9,524 bases of DNA from JANMDR01 sp031376425 (GCA_031376425.1 JANMDR010000163.1:1-9524), one strand, 5' to 3'. Counted from the first letter of the stretch, positions 1-7,280 are shown. Made by a program: numbers and translations. The notes: generated by a model not told the origin, from the sequence alone.

Positions 1-1
1 A

Positions 2-697
2 ATATTTTTTGAAGGACGACCACAAAGTGCTACGTTGATTGGCAATTTAGATATTGATGAATTTGACCAAGACTGCGAGCACTTAATTGTTCGCGATGTA
101 GATACCAACCAAGTTGTGGGTTGCTACAGAATCATGCGGCCAGAAATAGCAGCAAAACGTGGCGGTTATTATTCTGACCAAGAATTTGATCTGCACATGC
201 TTGACCCCATTCGATCACGCATTGCCGAAGCGGGACGCGCCTGTATCCATCCAGAATACCGATCAGGCGCGGTAATTATGCTGTTGTGGTCTGGCCTTAC
301 ACAATTTATGCTTAGCAATAACTACCAATATATGATTGGCTGCGCCAGTATTCCGCTCAATGAGCCGAATGACTATGCCCATGCAAATGCAGTATATGCA
401 CAAATGCAGTTGAAATTTCTCTCCCCATCCAACCTTCGCGTCACACCAAAAATCCCTTTGCCACTGCAGACGTCTAATGCCGCAGTAACGCATAATGAAA
501 CAGCAGCGAAGCCGACATCCATACCGCCGCTGTTAAAGGGTTACACGCGCCTAGGCGCGTGGATATGTGGCGCACCAGCGTGGGATAAGGCGTTTAACAC
601 CGCAGATTTATTTACCATGCTGTCGCTATCGCAAATGAACAAGCAATACGCGAAGCATTTTATTAAAATAAATGCCACGGCGCAATTCCAACAATAG
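2..697 (+). CDS. olsB: OlsB-like ornithine lipid N-acyltransferase (GNAT superfamily), 5' end outside the window
   Basis: The reading frame is open from base 2 to the TAG at 695-697, about 231 residues, so the N-terminus lies upstream. TTG at 35 is not a likely start, because the frame continues to the window edge and the protein would lack the start of the acyltransferase fold. Family blocks are visible: IDEFDQDCEHLIVRD, then KRGGYYSDQEFDL (about 155-193), then GRACIHPEYRSGAVIMLLW (about 233-289), and a C-terminal PPLLKGYTRLGAWICG block ending in FNTADLFTMLSL. These are typical of OlsB, which transfers a 3-hydroxyacyl group from ACP to the alpha-amino group of ornithine to make lyso-ornithine lipid at the cytoplasmic membrane. 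A low-complexity Ala/Thr/Asn linker precedes the PPLLKGY block. The partner O-acyltransferase (olsA) is not downstream, because pstS converges 26 bases after the stop. A related hemolysin-like GNAT acyltransferase is the main alternative. Confidence 0.85.
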   Translation: MFFEGRPQSATLIGNLDIDEFDQDCEHLIVRDVDTNQVVGCYRIMRPEIAAKRGGYYSDQEFDLHMLDPIRSRIAEAGRACIHPEYRSGAVIMLLWSGLTQFMLSNNYQYMIGCASIPLNEPNDYAHANAVYAQMQLKFLSPSNLRVTPKIPLPLQTSNAAVTHNETAAKPTSIPPLLKGYTRLGAWICGAPAWDKAFNTADLFTMLSLSQMNKQYAKHFIKINATAQFQQ

Positions 698-723
698 CCA
701 AATTGTATTGTGATGACGAGGTG

Positions 724-1818
724 CTAGTTTGCAGTCAGTGCTGCTAACGCAACAGGCTGCCCCGACTGATTTTGCAATAATTTTATCGGCTTCCCGTCTT
801 GCGCCACCACCCCTGCAAGTTGCTGAACTACACGTGTTTGTGTTGCTGCAGGCAGGGGTGCAAAGCCACTGCCTACAATTGCATCGTCACCTTTTTGCAT
901 CGCCCAGTAAAAAAATTGCAGGGCGCGTGCATTGGCTGGTGTTTTCGGTTTTGCATCTACCAATACAAACGTGGCCGTCACGATTGGCCATGAATCGGCA
1001 CCGGGTAAATTAACTAAACTAGCGCGTGCGTTATCCTTCAGCGCAGAGTTAGCCACTGCTTTGGCGAAGCTTTGCTCACTTGGGGCAATAAATTTACCTT
1101 CCTTATTTTGCATTAGCACAGACGATAATTTGTATTTCAAGGCGCGGTCTAGCGACACATAACCCATCGCGCCAACGTTGTCGCGCACATAGGCAGCAAC
1201 ACCGTCATTTCCTTTGACGGCAGCAGCCGTACCCGACCAAGGTAACTTACGGCCCCGTCGATTTTCCCAATCGCTGCTGGCTGTACTTAGATAGATGGCT
1301 AGCGTATCAGTCGTGCCAGAGGCCTCTTCGCGCATAACCAAAGCGATTTTTAGATCAGGCAATTTCATACCGGGATTAACTAGCGCGATGCGCGGATCGT
1401 TCCAGTTGCGAATACTACCCCTAAATAGATCGGACAATAATGCACCAGTCATTTTGAGAGTTTGCGTACCGACATTAGGGATATTTACCACAGGCACCAC
1501 ACCGCCGACAACGGTAGGGAATTGCAACAGCCCTTGCCGCGCTTCTTCCGATACAGAAATGGGGATATCTGTTGCGCCAAAGTCAACTTCATGTGCCTCA
1601 ATGCTACGCACGCCTGCGGCTGAACCAGAAGCTTGATACTTCACCTGAATGCCCTTTTCTTTCGCAAACCCGAAAGCCCAAGTGGTATAAACGACCGACG
1701 GAAATGACGCGCCTGCACCAGTAATTTCTGGCTGCTGCGCCGAAGCCGTTAAATGCTGCGAAATGGTAAGAGCAGTGACAAAAGTGATGATGAGTTTTAG
1801 TACAGGGGTAGTTTTCAT
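724..1818 (-). CDS. pstS: PstS-type periplasmic phosphate-binding protein
   Basis: A 364-residue substrate-binding protein of the high-affinity phosphate ABC transporter. I chose the ATG at 1818-1816 because it opens a good Sec signal peptide (MKTTPVLK, a hydrophobic core, then TASA before QQ; cleavage near residue 27). The upstream ATG at 1944 would add 42 residues that do not fit an exported protein. The protein aligns without gaps to E. coli PstS through the ligand site (recalled sequence, offset 28 from mature numbering): S38/F39 in TGAGASFP, S66 in ASGSAAG, D84 in FGATD, R163, S167, G168 and T169 in REEASGTTD. E. coli Asp137 is replaced by Glu165. KGNDGVAAYV and SWPIVTATFVLV are further family blocks, and the C-terminus runs past the E. 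coli end. It is divergent from phoX, and no pstC, pstA or pstB follows. The leader has a weak GAAAG Shine-Dalgarno-like sequence. Confidence 0.93.
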   Translation of the reverse strand: MKTTPVLKLIITFVTALTISQHLTASAQQPEITGAGASFPSVVYTTWAFGFAKEKGIQVKYQASGSAAGVRSIEAHEVDFGATDIPISVSEEARQGLLQFPTVVGGVVPVVNIPNVGTQTLKMTGALLSDLFRGSIRNWNDPRIALVNPGMKLPDLKIALVMREEASGTTDTLAIYLSTASSDWENRRGRKLPWSGTAAAVKGNDGVAAYVRDNVGAMGYVSLDRALKYKLSSVLMQNKEGKFIAPSEQSFAKAVANSALKDNARASLVNLPGADSWPIVTATFVLVDAKPKTPANARALQFFYWAMQKGDDAIVGSGFAPLPAATQTRVVQQLAGVVAQDGKPIKLLQNQSGQPVALAALTAN

Positions 1819-1922
1819 TATTTTTACTTTCAGTTTACGTACAGAGATGCCGAAAAATTTGCAGAGCATACAAATACTGCAATTTAGTTTAGCCCAAAAA
1901 TCGATTTGCAACCATGGCAATT

Positions 1923-1940
1923 GTTTCAGTTTGATGTAAG
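1923..1940 (-). promoter_or_regulatory. Candidate Pho box (PhoB site) upstream of pstS
   Basis: Read on the minus strand the sequence is CTTACAT-CAAA-CTGAAAC: two 7-base half-sites with the 11-base phasing of PhoB sites. By hand count it matches about 13 of 18 positions of the E. coli consensus CTGTCAT-AWAW-CTGTCAY. It lies about 105 bases upstream of the pstS start. No good -10 hexamer is found about 10 bases downstream of it, which weakens the call. The evidence is sequence resemblance plus the phosphate-related function of the gene. Confidence 0.3.
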
Positions 1941-2133
1941 CCACAAAAATTCAACTTTTCCAGCCGAACGTAAAAGCCGATCGCGTCCAGTGTATTGTGC
2001 CGTTGGGGAATATTTGGTTCTAGTAAATCAGCACCCAGTGGGCACATCGGAACCGCTTTCTGAGCAATCTTAAGGCATTAATACTATTGAAATATTAGTC
2101 CTGCATGCTAGCGTTTTCTAACCCATCATCGAT

Positions 2134-2138
2134 AGGAA
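2134..2138 (+). promoter_or_regulatory. Ribosome binding site of phoX
   Basis: AGGAA lies 7 bases before the ATG at 2146. It supports the long N-terminus, with about 32 residues before the twin arginines, rather than an internal start. Confidence 0.7.
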
Positions 2139-2145
2139 CGCCCTA

Positions 2146-4359
2146 ATGTCATACGATAAAAGTGCAGAAGACTTCGTCACTAACCAGTCCGATAACCCGC
2201 ATATTGAAGCAATCATCGAAGCGCGTTTAGCTGACCCCGCCCGCCGCAACGTTTTGGCGGGCGGCGCGGGTGCTGCAGCGCTGTCAATTTTTGGTTTGGG
2301 TAGCGCGGTAGGTTTGGGCGGTTGTAAGTCAGATTCAAACTCACAGCCAGATGTAGCTACCCCAGCAGTTAGACCCGCTGAACGCGCAGCCACGTTAGGT
2401 TTCGCCGCAGTTCCAAAATCGACTGCTGATGTCCTGACAGTGCCAACTGGTTATACCGCATCGGTGCTGTTTCGGCTCGGCGACCCGATGAGCGATGCGA
2501 CGCCCGATTATCGTAATGATGGCTCTGAAACCGGCGCGTCATTTAATATGCGGGCGGGCGATCATCACGATGGTATGCACTTTTTTGGCCTTTCTGCCAG
2601 CGGCGCGTATGATCCAAACGCGTCGGATCGCGGGTTGTTGTGCATGAACCATGAAGCCTTGACCCCAGCTTACTTGCACACTAATGGCGTGACTGCTGCG
2701 GGCGGCGTGAGATTATCCGCTGATGAATGCATCAAGGAAATGAACGCCATGGGTGTATCCGTAGTGGAAGTACGCCGTGGCGCCAACAATGCATGGAGCT
2801 ATGTTCGTAATTCCACGTTTAATCGTCGCTTCACAACGGCTACCGAGATGCAAATTGTTGGCCCCGCCGCTGGCTCCAAATTTATGGTTACACGGTTTTC
2901 ACCAACTGGTGTTTCCACACGCGGTACGCTCAATAATTGTGCTAATGGATACACACCTTGGGGCACCTACTTAACTTGCGAAGAAAATTTTGCAGGTTAT
3001 TTCCGCCGTATAACAGCCAATGACAATCCGAATCGCACCTCTAAAGAGCTCACTACTCTTGCCCGTTATGGTATAGCCGGTGCAGGCCGTGAGGGTTGGT
3101 CCACAGCAACGGCAGCCAATACTAGTGATACCATCTTTAGCCGTTGGATTGCGGAGAAAACGGGCGCTTCAGCAGACGGTAGCGATGACTTCCGCAATGT
3201 CGCTAACACCTTTGGCTGGGTTGTTGAAATGGATCCGTTTAACCCGACATCCGTCGCGAAAAAGCGTACTGCGATGGGTCGTTTTGCCCATGAAGGTGCT
3301 TGGCTTGGCCGCGTTGTAGCTGGCAAACCTATTGTTTATTACATGGGTTGCGATTCCCGTAACGAGTATATTTATAAATATGTTTCAACTGCCTTGTGGG
3401 ATCCGGCAGATGCCACACGCGGATCAACTGCCGGCGATAAATATTTAAACGACGGCAAACTCTTTGTGGCGCGTTTCAACGCCGACGCCACGGGTGATTG
3501 GATTGAACTACGGTTTGGTAACCTCGGCGTCACTGCCAGCAACACCACGTATGCTTTCGAAAGTCAGGCGGACGTGTTGGTAAATCCTCGCCTCGCGGCA
3601 GATACCGTAGTTGCCACCAAGATGGACAGACCTGAATGGGGTGCCGTAGACCCATTTAACGGTACGGTATATATGACATTGACTAATAATAGTCAACGCA
3701 CCCTTGCCGCTACAGACGCTGCAAATCCGCGCTTCTACAATGATGCGCGTACCAATGGCACCGCTCAGCGTGGCAATCCGAACGGCCATATTATTCGCTG
3801 GATTGAGGCCGGTTTTGATTCATCATCACCATCGTTTGTTTGGGATATTTTCCTATTTGGTTCACGTGCGGCAAGCGATTCACGTGTAGTTAATCTTTCC
3901 GGCTTAACGGCTGCAAACGACTTCTCAAGCCCAGACGGGCTATGGTTTGGCCGCAACGGTATCTTGTGGATTCAAACTGATGACGGTGCATTTACTGACG
4001 TGACCAATTGTATGATGCTAGCCGCCATTCCTGGTACCACGCGCGACGGCACTGCCATCACTGTTGCCAATACAGACGGTACGAGTACAAAATCGGTAAA
4101 CACCTACATTGGCGCACCATTGGGTGAAACCAAGCTGCGTCGCTTCTTGGTGGGCCCAAAGGAATGTGAAATTACCGGCTTGGCTGAATCGCCAGACGGA
4201 CGAACACTTTTCGTCAATATCCAGCATCCCGGCGAAGATACGGTGCCTAATTTTGGTACATCAACATATGGCAGCAACTGGCCAGATGGCGGTCGCTCTC
4301 GTCCACGGTCAGCCACCATTGTCATTACGCGCAATGATGGCGGCGTGATCGGAATTTAA
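2146..4359 (+). CDS. phoX: PhoX-family alkaline phosphatase (DUF839), Tat-exported
   Basis: A 737-residue protein of the PhoX family. Characterised members are Ca/Fe-dependent phosphomonoesterases that release phosphate from organic esters outside the cytoplasm. The N-terminus has the long pre-sequence usual in this family (SDNPHIEAIIEARL), then a twin arginine at R33-R34 (ARRNVLAGG), a Gly/Ala-rich hydrophobic stretch, and LGGC with C60, a possible lipobox. Family blocks in order: MNHEAL (167-172), NCANGYTPWGTYLTCEEN (264-281), GRFAHEGA (378-385), a DSRNEYIYKYVS block, DRPEWGAVDP (from 494), NPNGHIIRW (to 552), SSPDGLWFG (594-602), LWIQTDD (607-613), and PDGRTLFVNIQHPGE (683-697), with a complete C-terminus. 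The conserved Cys/Glu pair C278-E279-E280 and several Asp/Glu residues in these blocks are likely metal ligands, inferred from conservation. The gene diverges from pstS, consistent with shared control by phosphate supply. An uncharacterised DUF839 protein with another esterase role is the alternative. Confidence 0.9.
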   Translation: MSYDKSAEDFVTNQSDNPHIEAIIEARLADPARRNVLAGGAGAAALSIFGLGSAVGLGGCKSDSNSQPDVATPAVRPAERAATLGFAAVPKSTADVLTVPTGYTASVLFRLGDPMSDATPDYRNDGSETGASFNMRAGDHHDGMHFFGLSASGAYDPNASDRGLLCMNHEALTPAYLHTNGVTAAGGVRLSADECIKEMNAMGVSVVEVRRGANNAWSYVRNSTFNRRFTTATEMQIVGPAAGSKFMVTRFSPTGVSTRGTLNNCANGYTPWGTYLTCEENFAGYFRRITANDNPNRTSKELTTLARYGIAGAGREGWSTATAANTSDTIFSRWIAEKTGASADGSDDFRNVANTFGWVVEMDPFNPTSVAKKRTAMGRFAHEGAWLGRVVAGKPIVYYMGCDSRNEYIYKYVSTALWDPADATRGSTAGDKYLNDGKLFVARFNADATGDWIELRFGNLGVTASNTTYAFESQADVLVNPRLAADTVVATKMDRPEWGAVDPFNGTVYMTLTNNSQRTLAATDAANPRFYNDARTNGTAQRGNPNGHIIRWIEAGFDSSSPSFVWDIFLFGSRAASDSRVVNLSGLTAANDFSSPDGLWFGRNGILWIQTDDGAFTDVTNCMMLAAIPGTTRDGTAITVANTDGTSTKSVNTYIGAPLGETKLRRFLVGPKECEITGLAESPDGRTLFVNIQHPGEDTVPNFGTSTYGSNWPDGGRSRPRSATIVITRNDGGVIGI

Positions 4360-4373
4360 AATCAAGCCTATTT

Positions 4374-4386
4374 ACGCGCCGCGCGT
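4374..4386 (+). repeat. Short GC-rich inverted repeat after phoX
   Basis: ACGCG and CGCGT arms around a 3-base loop begin 15 bases after the phoX stop. Only TTCTT follows, so at best it is a weak terminator. The strong terminator lies further downstream. Confidence 0.3.
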
Positions 4387-4440
4387 TCTTAGCCCCAAAA
4401 AATTATATTGCTGCTTTTAAGTGTAGGTGGTAGGTGTTAT

Positions 4441-4483
4441 GCCCCAAAGTGCCCTCTAGAGGCAAATTTGGGGCTTTTTTTTT
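4441..4483 (+). terminator. Strong intrinsic terminator of phoX
   Basis: The 8-base arms GCCCCAAA (4441-4448) and TTTGGGGC (4467-4474) match perfectly. They enclose a second self-complementary core (CCTCTAGAGG) and are followed directly by nine T residues (4475-4483). The T-run is present only on the plus strand, so this terminates phoX and not the convergent peptidase gene. A second copy of the 5' arm, GCCCCAAA, lies at 4392-4399. Confidence 0.9.
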
Positions 4484-4541
4484 GTTGCTCTATGTGCAAC
4501 GTTTTGTTGAAAAAACGATTAAATAATACGTTAAAAAACTC

Positions 4542-7064
4542 CTATTTTTTGCTATCACTTACCGCCACGTCGCCCAATGGCTTGGCATTTTTTACATAAG
4601 TCTCCATCCAAGCATTCGTTTCAAACAACATATGCGAGATTGATTCGCGCGCGCGGTAGCCGTGGCTTTCGTTGGGTAGCATCACCAAGCGTGCGGTGCC
4701 GCCTAAACCCTTTATAGCTTGAAAAAAGCGTTCGCTCTGCACCGGAAATGTGCCGGGGTTATTGTCTTGTTCGCCGTGAATAAGTAGGATTGCATCTTTA
4801 ATTTTGTCGGCATAATTAAACGGTGACATGGCATTATAGGTTTCCTGCGCTTTCCAAAATGGTCGCTCTTCAGCTTGAAAACCAAATGGCGTCAATGTGC
4901 GGTTATAGGCACCAGACCGTGCGATACCTGCACGGAATAAACGCGTATGCGCCAGCAAATTTCCGGTCATAAACGCACCATAGGAATGGCCACCGATAGC
5001 GATACGGTTTCTATCGGCTACACCACGTTTTACCACTTCATTTACTGCAGCTTCGGCACTGGCAATAAGCTGCGGTAAGTAGGTATCGTTTGGCTCTTTG
5101 CCATTTACGCCAACGATGGGCATAGAGGGATTATCGAGCACGGCATAGCCCATCGCCAGCATAGATTGCGGACCCCAATAGCTAATATTATTAAACCGAT
5201 AAGGCGATGAGGTAACTTGGCTCGCCGCATTTGTAGTCGTGAATTCCTGTGGGTAGGCCCACATTAGCATCGGCAATGGACCATCCCGTTTTGCGTCATA
5301 GTTTGGTGGCAAATAAAGGGTAGCGGTGAGGGATACGCCGTCGGCACGGTCATAGCGTATTTGCTCTTTTTGCACATTGGCTAGTTGCGGCGTCGGGTGC
5401 GGGAATTGCGTTAGTTGGGTAAGCTGTGCATTTGCTGGCTTGCTTAGATCGCGTACATAAAAATTCGATCTTTCGGTGGGGGATTCGCGGGTGGTAAGAA
5501 CACGTTTACCCTGATTATCGAGCAGTTGAATCACCTCCTCGTAGTGCGGGGCGCTTGAATGGAATAGGCGCTCCTTGCCCTTGGTTTTTAGGTTTAATCG
5601 ATCTAAAAATGGTCGATCACCTTCAGGCGATGCGCCTTCGCCGTCAAGGTAAATAGATTCCCCATCTGCACTGGTGAGTAAGCGGGCGTTGCCTGCTTCA
5701 TCGGTGCGGGTAATCGGTGAGCCTGGTGAGTTATAACGGTCTTCACTGGAATAATTTGCGATTAAATCTGGTGCTGTTGAAACAACATCAGGTGAAACCC
5801 GCCATGTTTTTACGGCACGCGTTTTCCACCAATATTCAGTCACCATCGCCAGATCGCCGCGCCCCCATGTTGAACCCGCATAACGACTACTCAGTTTGAT
5901 TAACTCTTGTGGTTTGGTTTTAAATGGCGCTGCGTGCATAAATACAATATCGCGCACATCGCTTACTTTAGCGGGATCACCGCCGTCCTGTGCTTCTGCC
6001 CAAACTAAAGTAGCGGGAGCATCAGCACGCCAAGAAATGCTGCGCACACCAGTATTTACCGCATCATTACCCGGAGGTAAGCCTTCAATTAAGGGTAATT
6101 TGGCGACGGTGTGCAGCACAGCGCCACTTAAATTGCGCACCTCAATACGACGCGGAAAAGAACTAGATGACACCGCGTATGAATACGGACGGTCAATCGC
6201 TTGGGTCAATAACAGCTTGCCATCTGGTGATGCGCTCAAACCCAAAAAGCGATCCGGCGCACCCACCATTGTTGCCTTACCTTTAACATCGATAATCGCC
6301 GCTTGCGCCAAGGTATAGTGATCAAAAATAGCGGCATCGCTTTCGTTTTTAAGTAAGTCTTGCAAGGTACGCGCTTGCCGCTGCGCCCCGCCCGCCAAGG
6401 CATCTTGACTATTTGGTCCATTGGGCACGGTTAAAGCTGCTGGTGCCGCACCCTGCTTTGCAGGGCGTAGCCGCACCAGCAAAGATACATTATCAGGCAT
6501 CCACGCAAAGCCACGACCATAGACGGTATTTAGCGCCAATGGCGATATTCTGGCGGCTACTTTTCGTGCCACATCCACTCGCCAAAGCTCTACCGCGCCG
6601 GACTCCGCCACATGCGTAAACGCAATAGACTTTTGATCAGGCGACCATAAGGTATCCGCTAACTTTAAATTTTTTGGTAAACCCGCAATCGGTATTTCTT
6701 TGCGGGTTTCAATATCTAAAATCCATAAATCCTCACCGAATGAAAACCGACTTTGGCTATAACTCATCGGATTAATCCGCAATCCTGCCAACTTTAATTC
6801 CGGTTGGGCAACGTCACGAATACTTGGCAAGGCGGGTGTTTTTACCATTACCACCATGTCTCGACGCGGGCTCAAAATAGCCGACGGTGCGCGTTGTTGT
6901 TCTACCAGAGCCTGCAGCGCTGCGGGCGGGGTTTTGTAACCTGATTTTGGGTTCATATTTTTGTCACTAGGTGCGGCGTTGCTGTTTGTAGCAAGCATTA
7001 AAGTTAGAGCGATGGCTGTGCCAAGTACGCGGTGTGTGATAACCGAAACAGGTAAGTGGGGCAT
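4542..7064 (-). CDS. Exported S9-family serine peptidase, glutamyl-endopeptidase type
   Basis: An 840-residue prolyl-oligopeptidase-family enzyme. A Sec signal peptide is visible (MPHLPVSVITHRVLG, a hydrophobic core, then SNA before AP), so it probably acts in the periplasm or outside the cell. The N-terminal two thirds resemble the beta-propeller of S9 enzymes (WSPDQKSIAFTHV, GLSASPDGKLLL). The C-terminal alpha/beta-hydrolase domain carries the triad: S694 in GGHSYGAFM, D767 in IHGEQDNNPGTFP, and H801 in PNESHGYRARES. The stretches AGIARSGAYNRTLTPFGFQAEER and SERFFQAIKGLGGTARLV are characteristic of the glutamyl endopeptidase subgroup, homologues of plant chloroplast CGEP, which suggests cleavage after Glu; substrate preference is inferred. 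The start is the ATG at 7064, with GAAAG in a GAAAGTAAAAA leader. The gene stands alone, convergent with phoX and divergent from tesA. No clear minus-strand terminator follows it. Confidence 0.9.
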   Translation of the reverse strand: MPHLPVSVITHRVLGTAIALTLMLATNSNAAPSDKNMNPKSGYKTPPAALQALVEQQRAPSAILSPRRDMVVMVKTPALPSIRDVAQPELKLAGLRINPMSYSQSRFSFGEDLWILDIETRKEIPIAGLPKNLKLADTLWSPDQKSIAFTHVAESGAVELWRVDVARKVAARISPLALNTVYGRGFAWMPDNVSLLVRLRPAKQGAAPAALTVPNGPNSQDALAGGAQRQARTLQDLLKNESDAAIFDHYTLAQAAIIDVKGKATMVGAPDRFLGLSASPDGKLLLTQAIDRPYSYAVSSSSFPRRIEVRNLSGAVLHTVAKLPLIEGLPPGNDAVNTGVRSISWRADAPATLVWAEAQDGGDPAKVSDVRDIVFMHAAPFKTKPQELIKLSSRYAGSTWGRGDLAMVTEYWWKTRAVKTWRVSPDVVSTAPDLIANYSSEDRYNSPGSPITRTDEAGNARLLTSADGESIYLDGEGASPEGDRPFLDRLNLKTKGKERLFHSSAPHYEEVIQLLDNQGKRVLTTRESPTERSNFYVRDLSKPANAQLTQLTQFPHPTPQLANVQKEQIRYDRADGVSLTATLYLPPNYDAKRDGPLPMLMWAYPQEFTTTNAASQVTSSPYRFNNISYWGPQSMLAMGYAVLDNPSMPIVGVNGKEPNDTYLPQLIASAEAAVNEVVKRGVADRNRIAIGGHSYGAFMTGNLLAHTRLFRAGIARSGAYNRTLTPFGFQAEERPFWKAQETYNAMSPFNYADKIKDAILLIHGEQDNNPGTFPVQSERFFQAIKGLGGTARLVMLPNESHGYRARESISHMLFETNAWMETYVKNAKPLGDVAVSDSKK

Positions 7065-7116
7065 TTTTTACTTTCTTAAAGGCAAAGAGTTCACGGTAGC
7101 TGCGATGATGAAAATG

Positions 7117-7146
7117 ATTGTAGATGATTCGACCCCTTCCTGCGAA
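7117..7146 (-). promoter_or_regulatory. Putative sigma70 promoter of the S9 peptidase gene
   Basis: Read on the minus strand: -35 TTCGCA (7146-7141), an 18-base spacer, then -10 TACAAT (7122-7117), giving 4/6 and 5/6 matches to consensus. Transcription would start near 7110 and leave a leader of about 45 bases. Confidence 0.45.
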
Positions 7147-7203
7147 AGTCAGTAGTCTATTTCAATTAATCGCTATTTCGTTTATTCAGCGCTTACTGCC
7201 AAG

Positions 7204-7224
7204 GTTAAACGGGCTGACTTTAAC
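7204..7224. promoter_or_regulatory. Operator-like inverted repeat between the peptidase and tesA genes
   Basis: Perfect 6-base arms GTTAAA (7204-7209) and TTTAAC (7219-7224) are separated by 9 bases, about two helical turns end to end. The repeat lies just upstream of the putative tesA promoter and between the two divergent genes. It is short enough to occur by chance. Confidence 0.25.
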
Positions 7225-7234
7225 GCACCGGCCA

Positions 7235-7262
7235 TCGTAAGCGATAAAACCCAACGTATAAT
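7235..7262 (+). promoter_or_regulatory. Putative promoter of the tesA-mnmH unit
   Basis: A perfect TATAAT -10 hexamer lies at 7257-7262. The -35 region is poor: TCGTAA at 7235-7240 with a 16-base spacer, 3/6. Transcription would begin near 7269, giving a leader of about 20 bases. Confidence 0.55.
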
Positions 7263-7280
7263 CTGATTACCCTAACTAAC

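Larger units (their letters stand above)
1819..2145. other. Divergent pstS/phoX intergenic region (327 bases)
   Basis: This is the longest gene-free stretch. It should hold the promoters of both divergent genes. I see no strong sigma70 promoter in either direction, which would fit activator-dependent transcription. On the pstS strand there are two copies of the 9-mer AAACTGAAA (near 1828-1836 and 1924-1932), each preceded by a CT-starting half-site 11 bases upstream. On the phoX strand a weaker 11-base-phased element lies at 2076-2093 (CATTAAT, four bases, TTGAAAT). No small ORF, RNA gene or clear hairpin was found. Confidence 0.6.

Noticed and set aside
1295..1636. 113-codon plus-strand frame inside pstS
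   Set aside because: It is a shadow of the PstS coding strand, with no independent motif.
1819..1944. Longer N-terminus for pstS from the ATG at 1944
   Set aside because: It would place 42 residues, including Trp and Cys, before an otherwise complete Sec signal peptide. The ATG at 1818 matches the family.
2076..2093. Pho-box-like element CATTAAT-ACTA-TTGAAAT before phoX
   Set aside because: It matches only about 11 of 18 consensus positions and has a poor -10 downstream, so it is not distinguishable from AT-rich background.
2118..2393. 91-codon minus-strand frame over the phoX start
   Set aside because: It is low-complexity Ala/Ser/Pro, antisense to the phoX leader, and overlaps the phoX ribosome binding site.
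4484..4541. Minus-strand terminator for the S9 peptidase gene
   Set aside because: Only short AT-rich inverted repeats are seen (for example CGTTTT/AAAACG), without a stable GC stem followed by a T-run. The strong hairpin at 4441-4474 has no T-run on this strand.
4408..4599. 63-codon plus-strand frame after phoX
   Set aside because: It runs through the strong terminator hairpin and into the antisense of the peptidase 3' end, with no motif.
5896..6318. 140-codon plus-strand frame inside the S9 peptidase gene
   Set aside because: It is antisense to a clearly conserved protein, has no recognisable motif or convincing ribosome binding site, and is best explained as a shadow frame.
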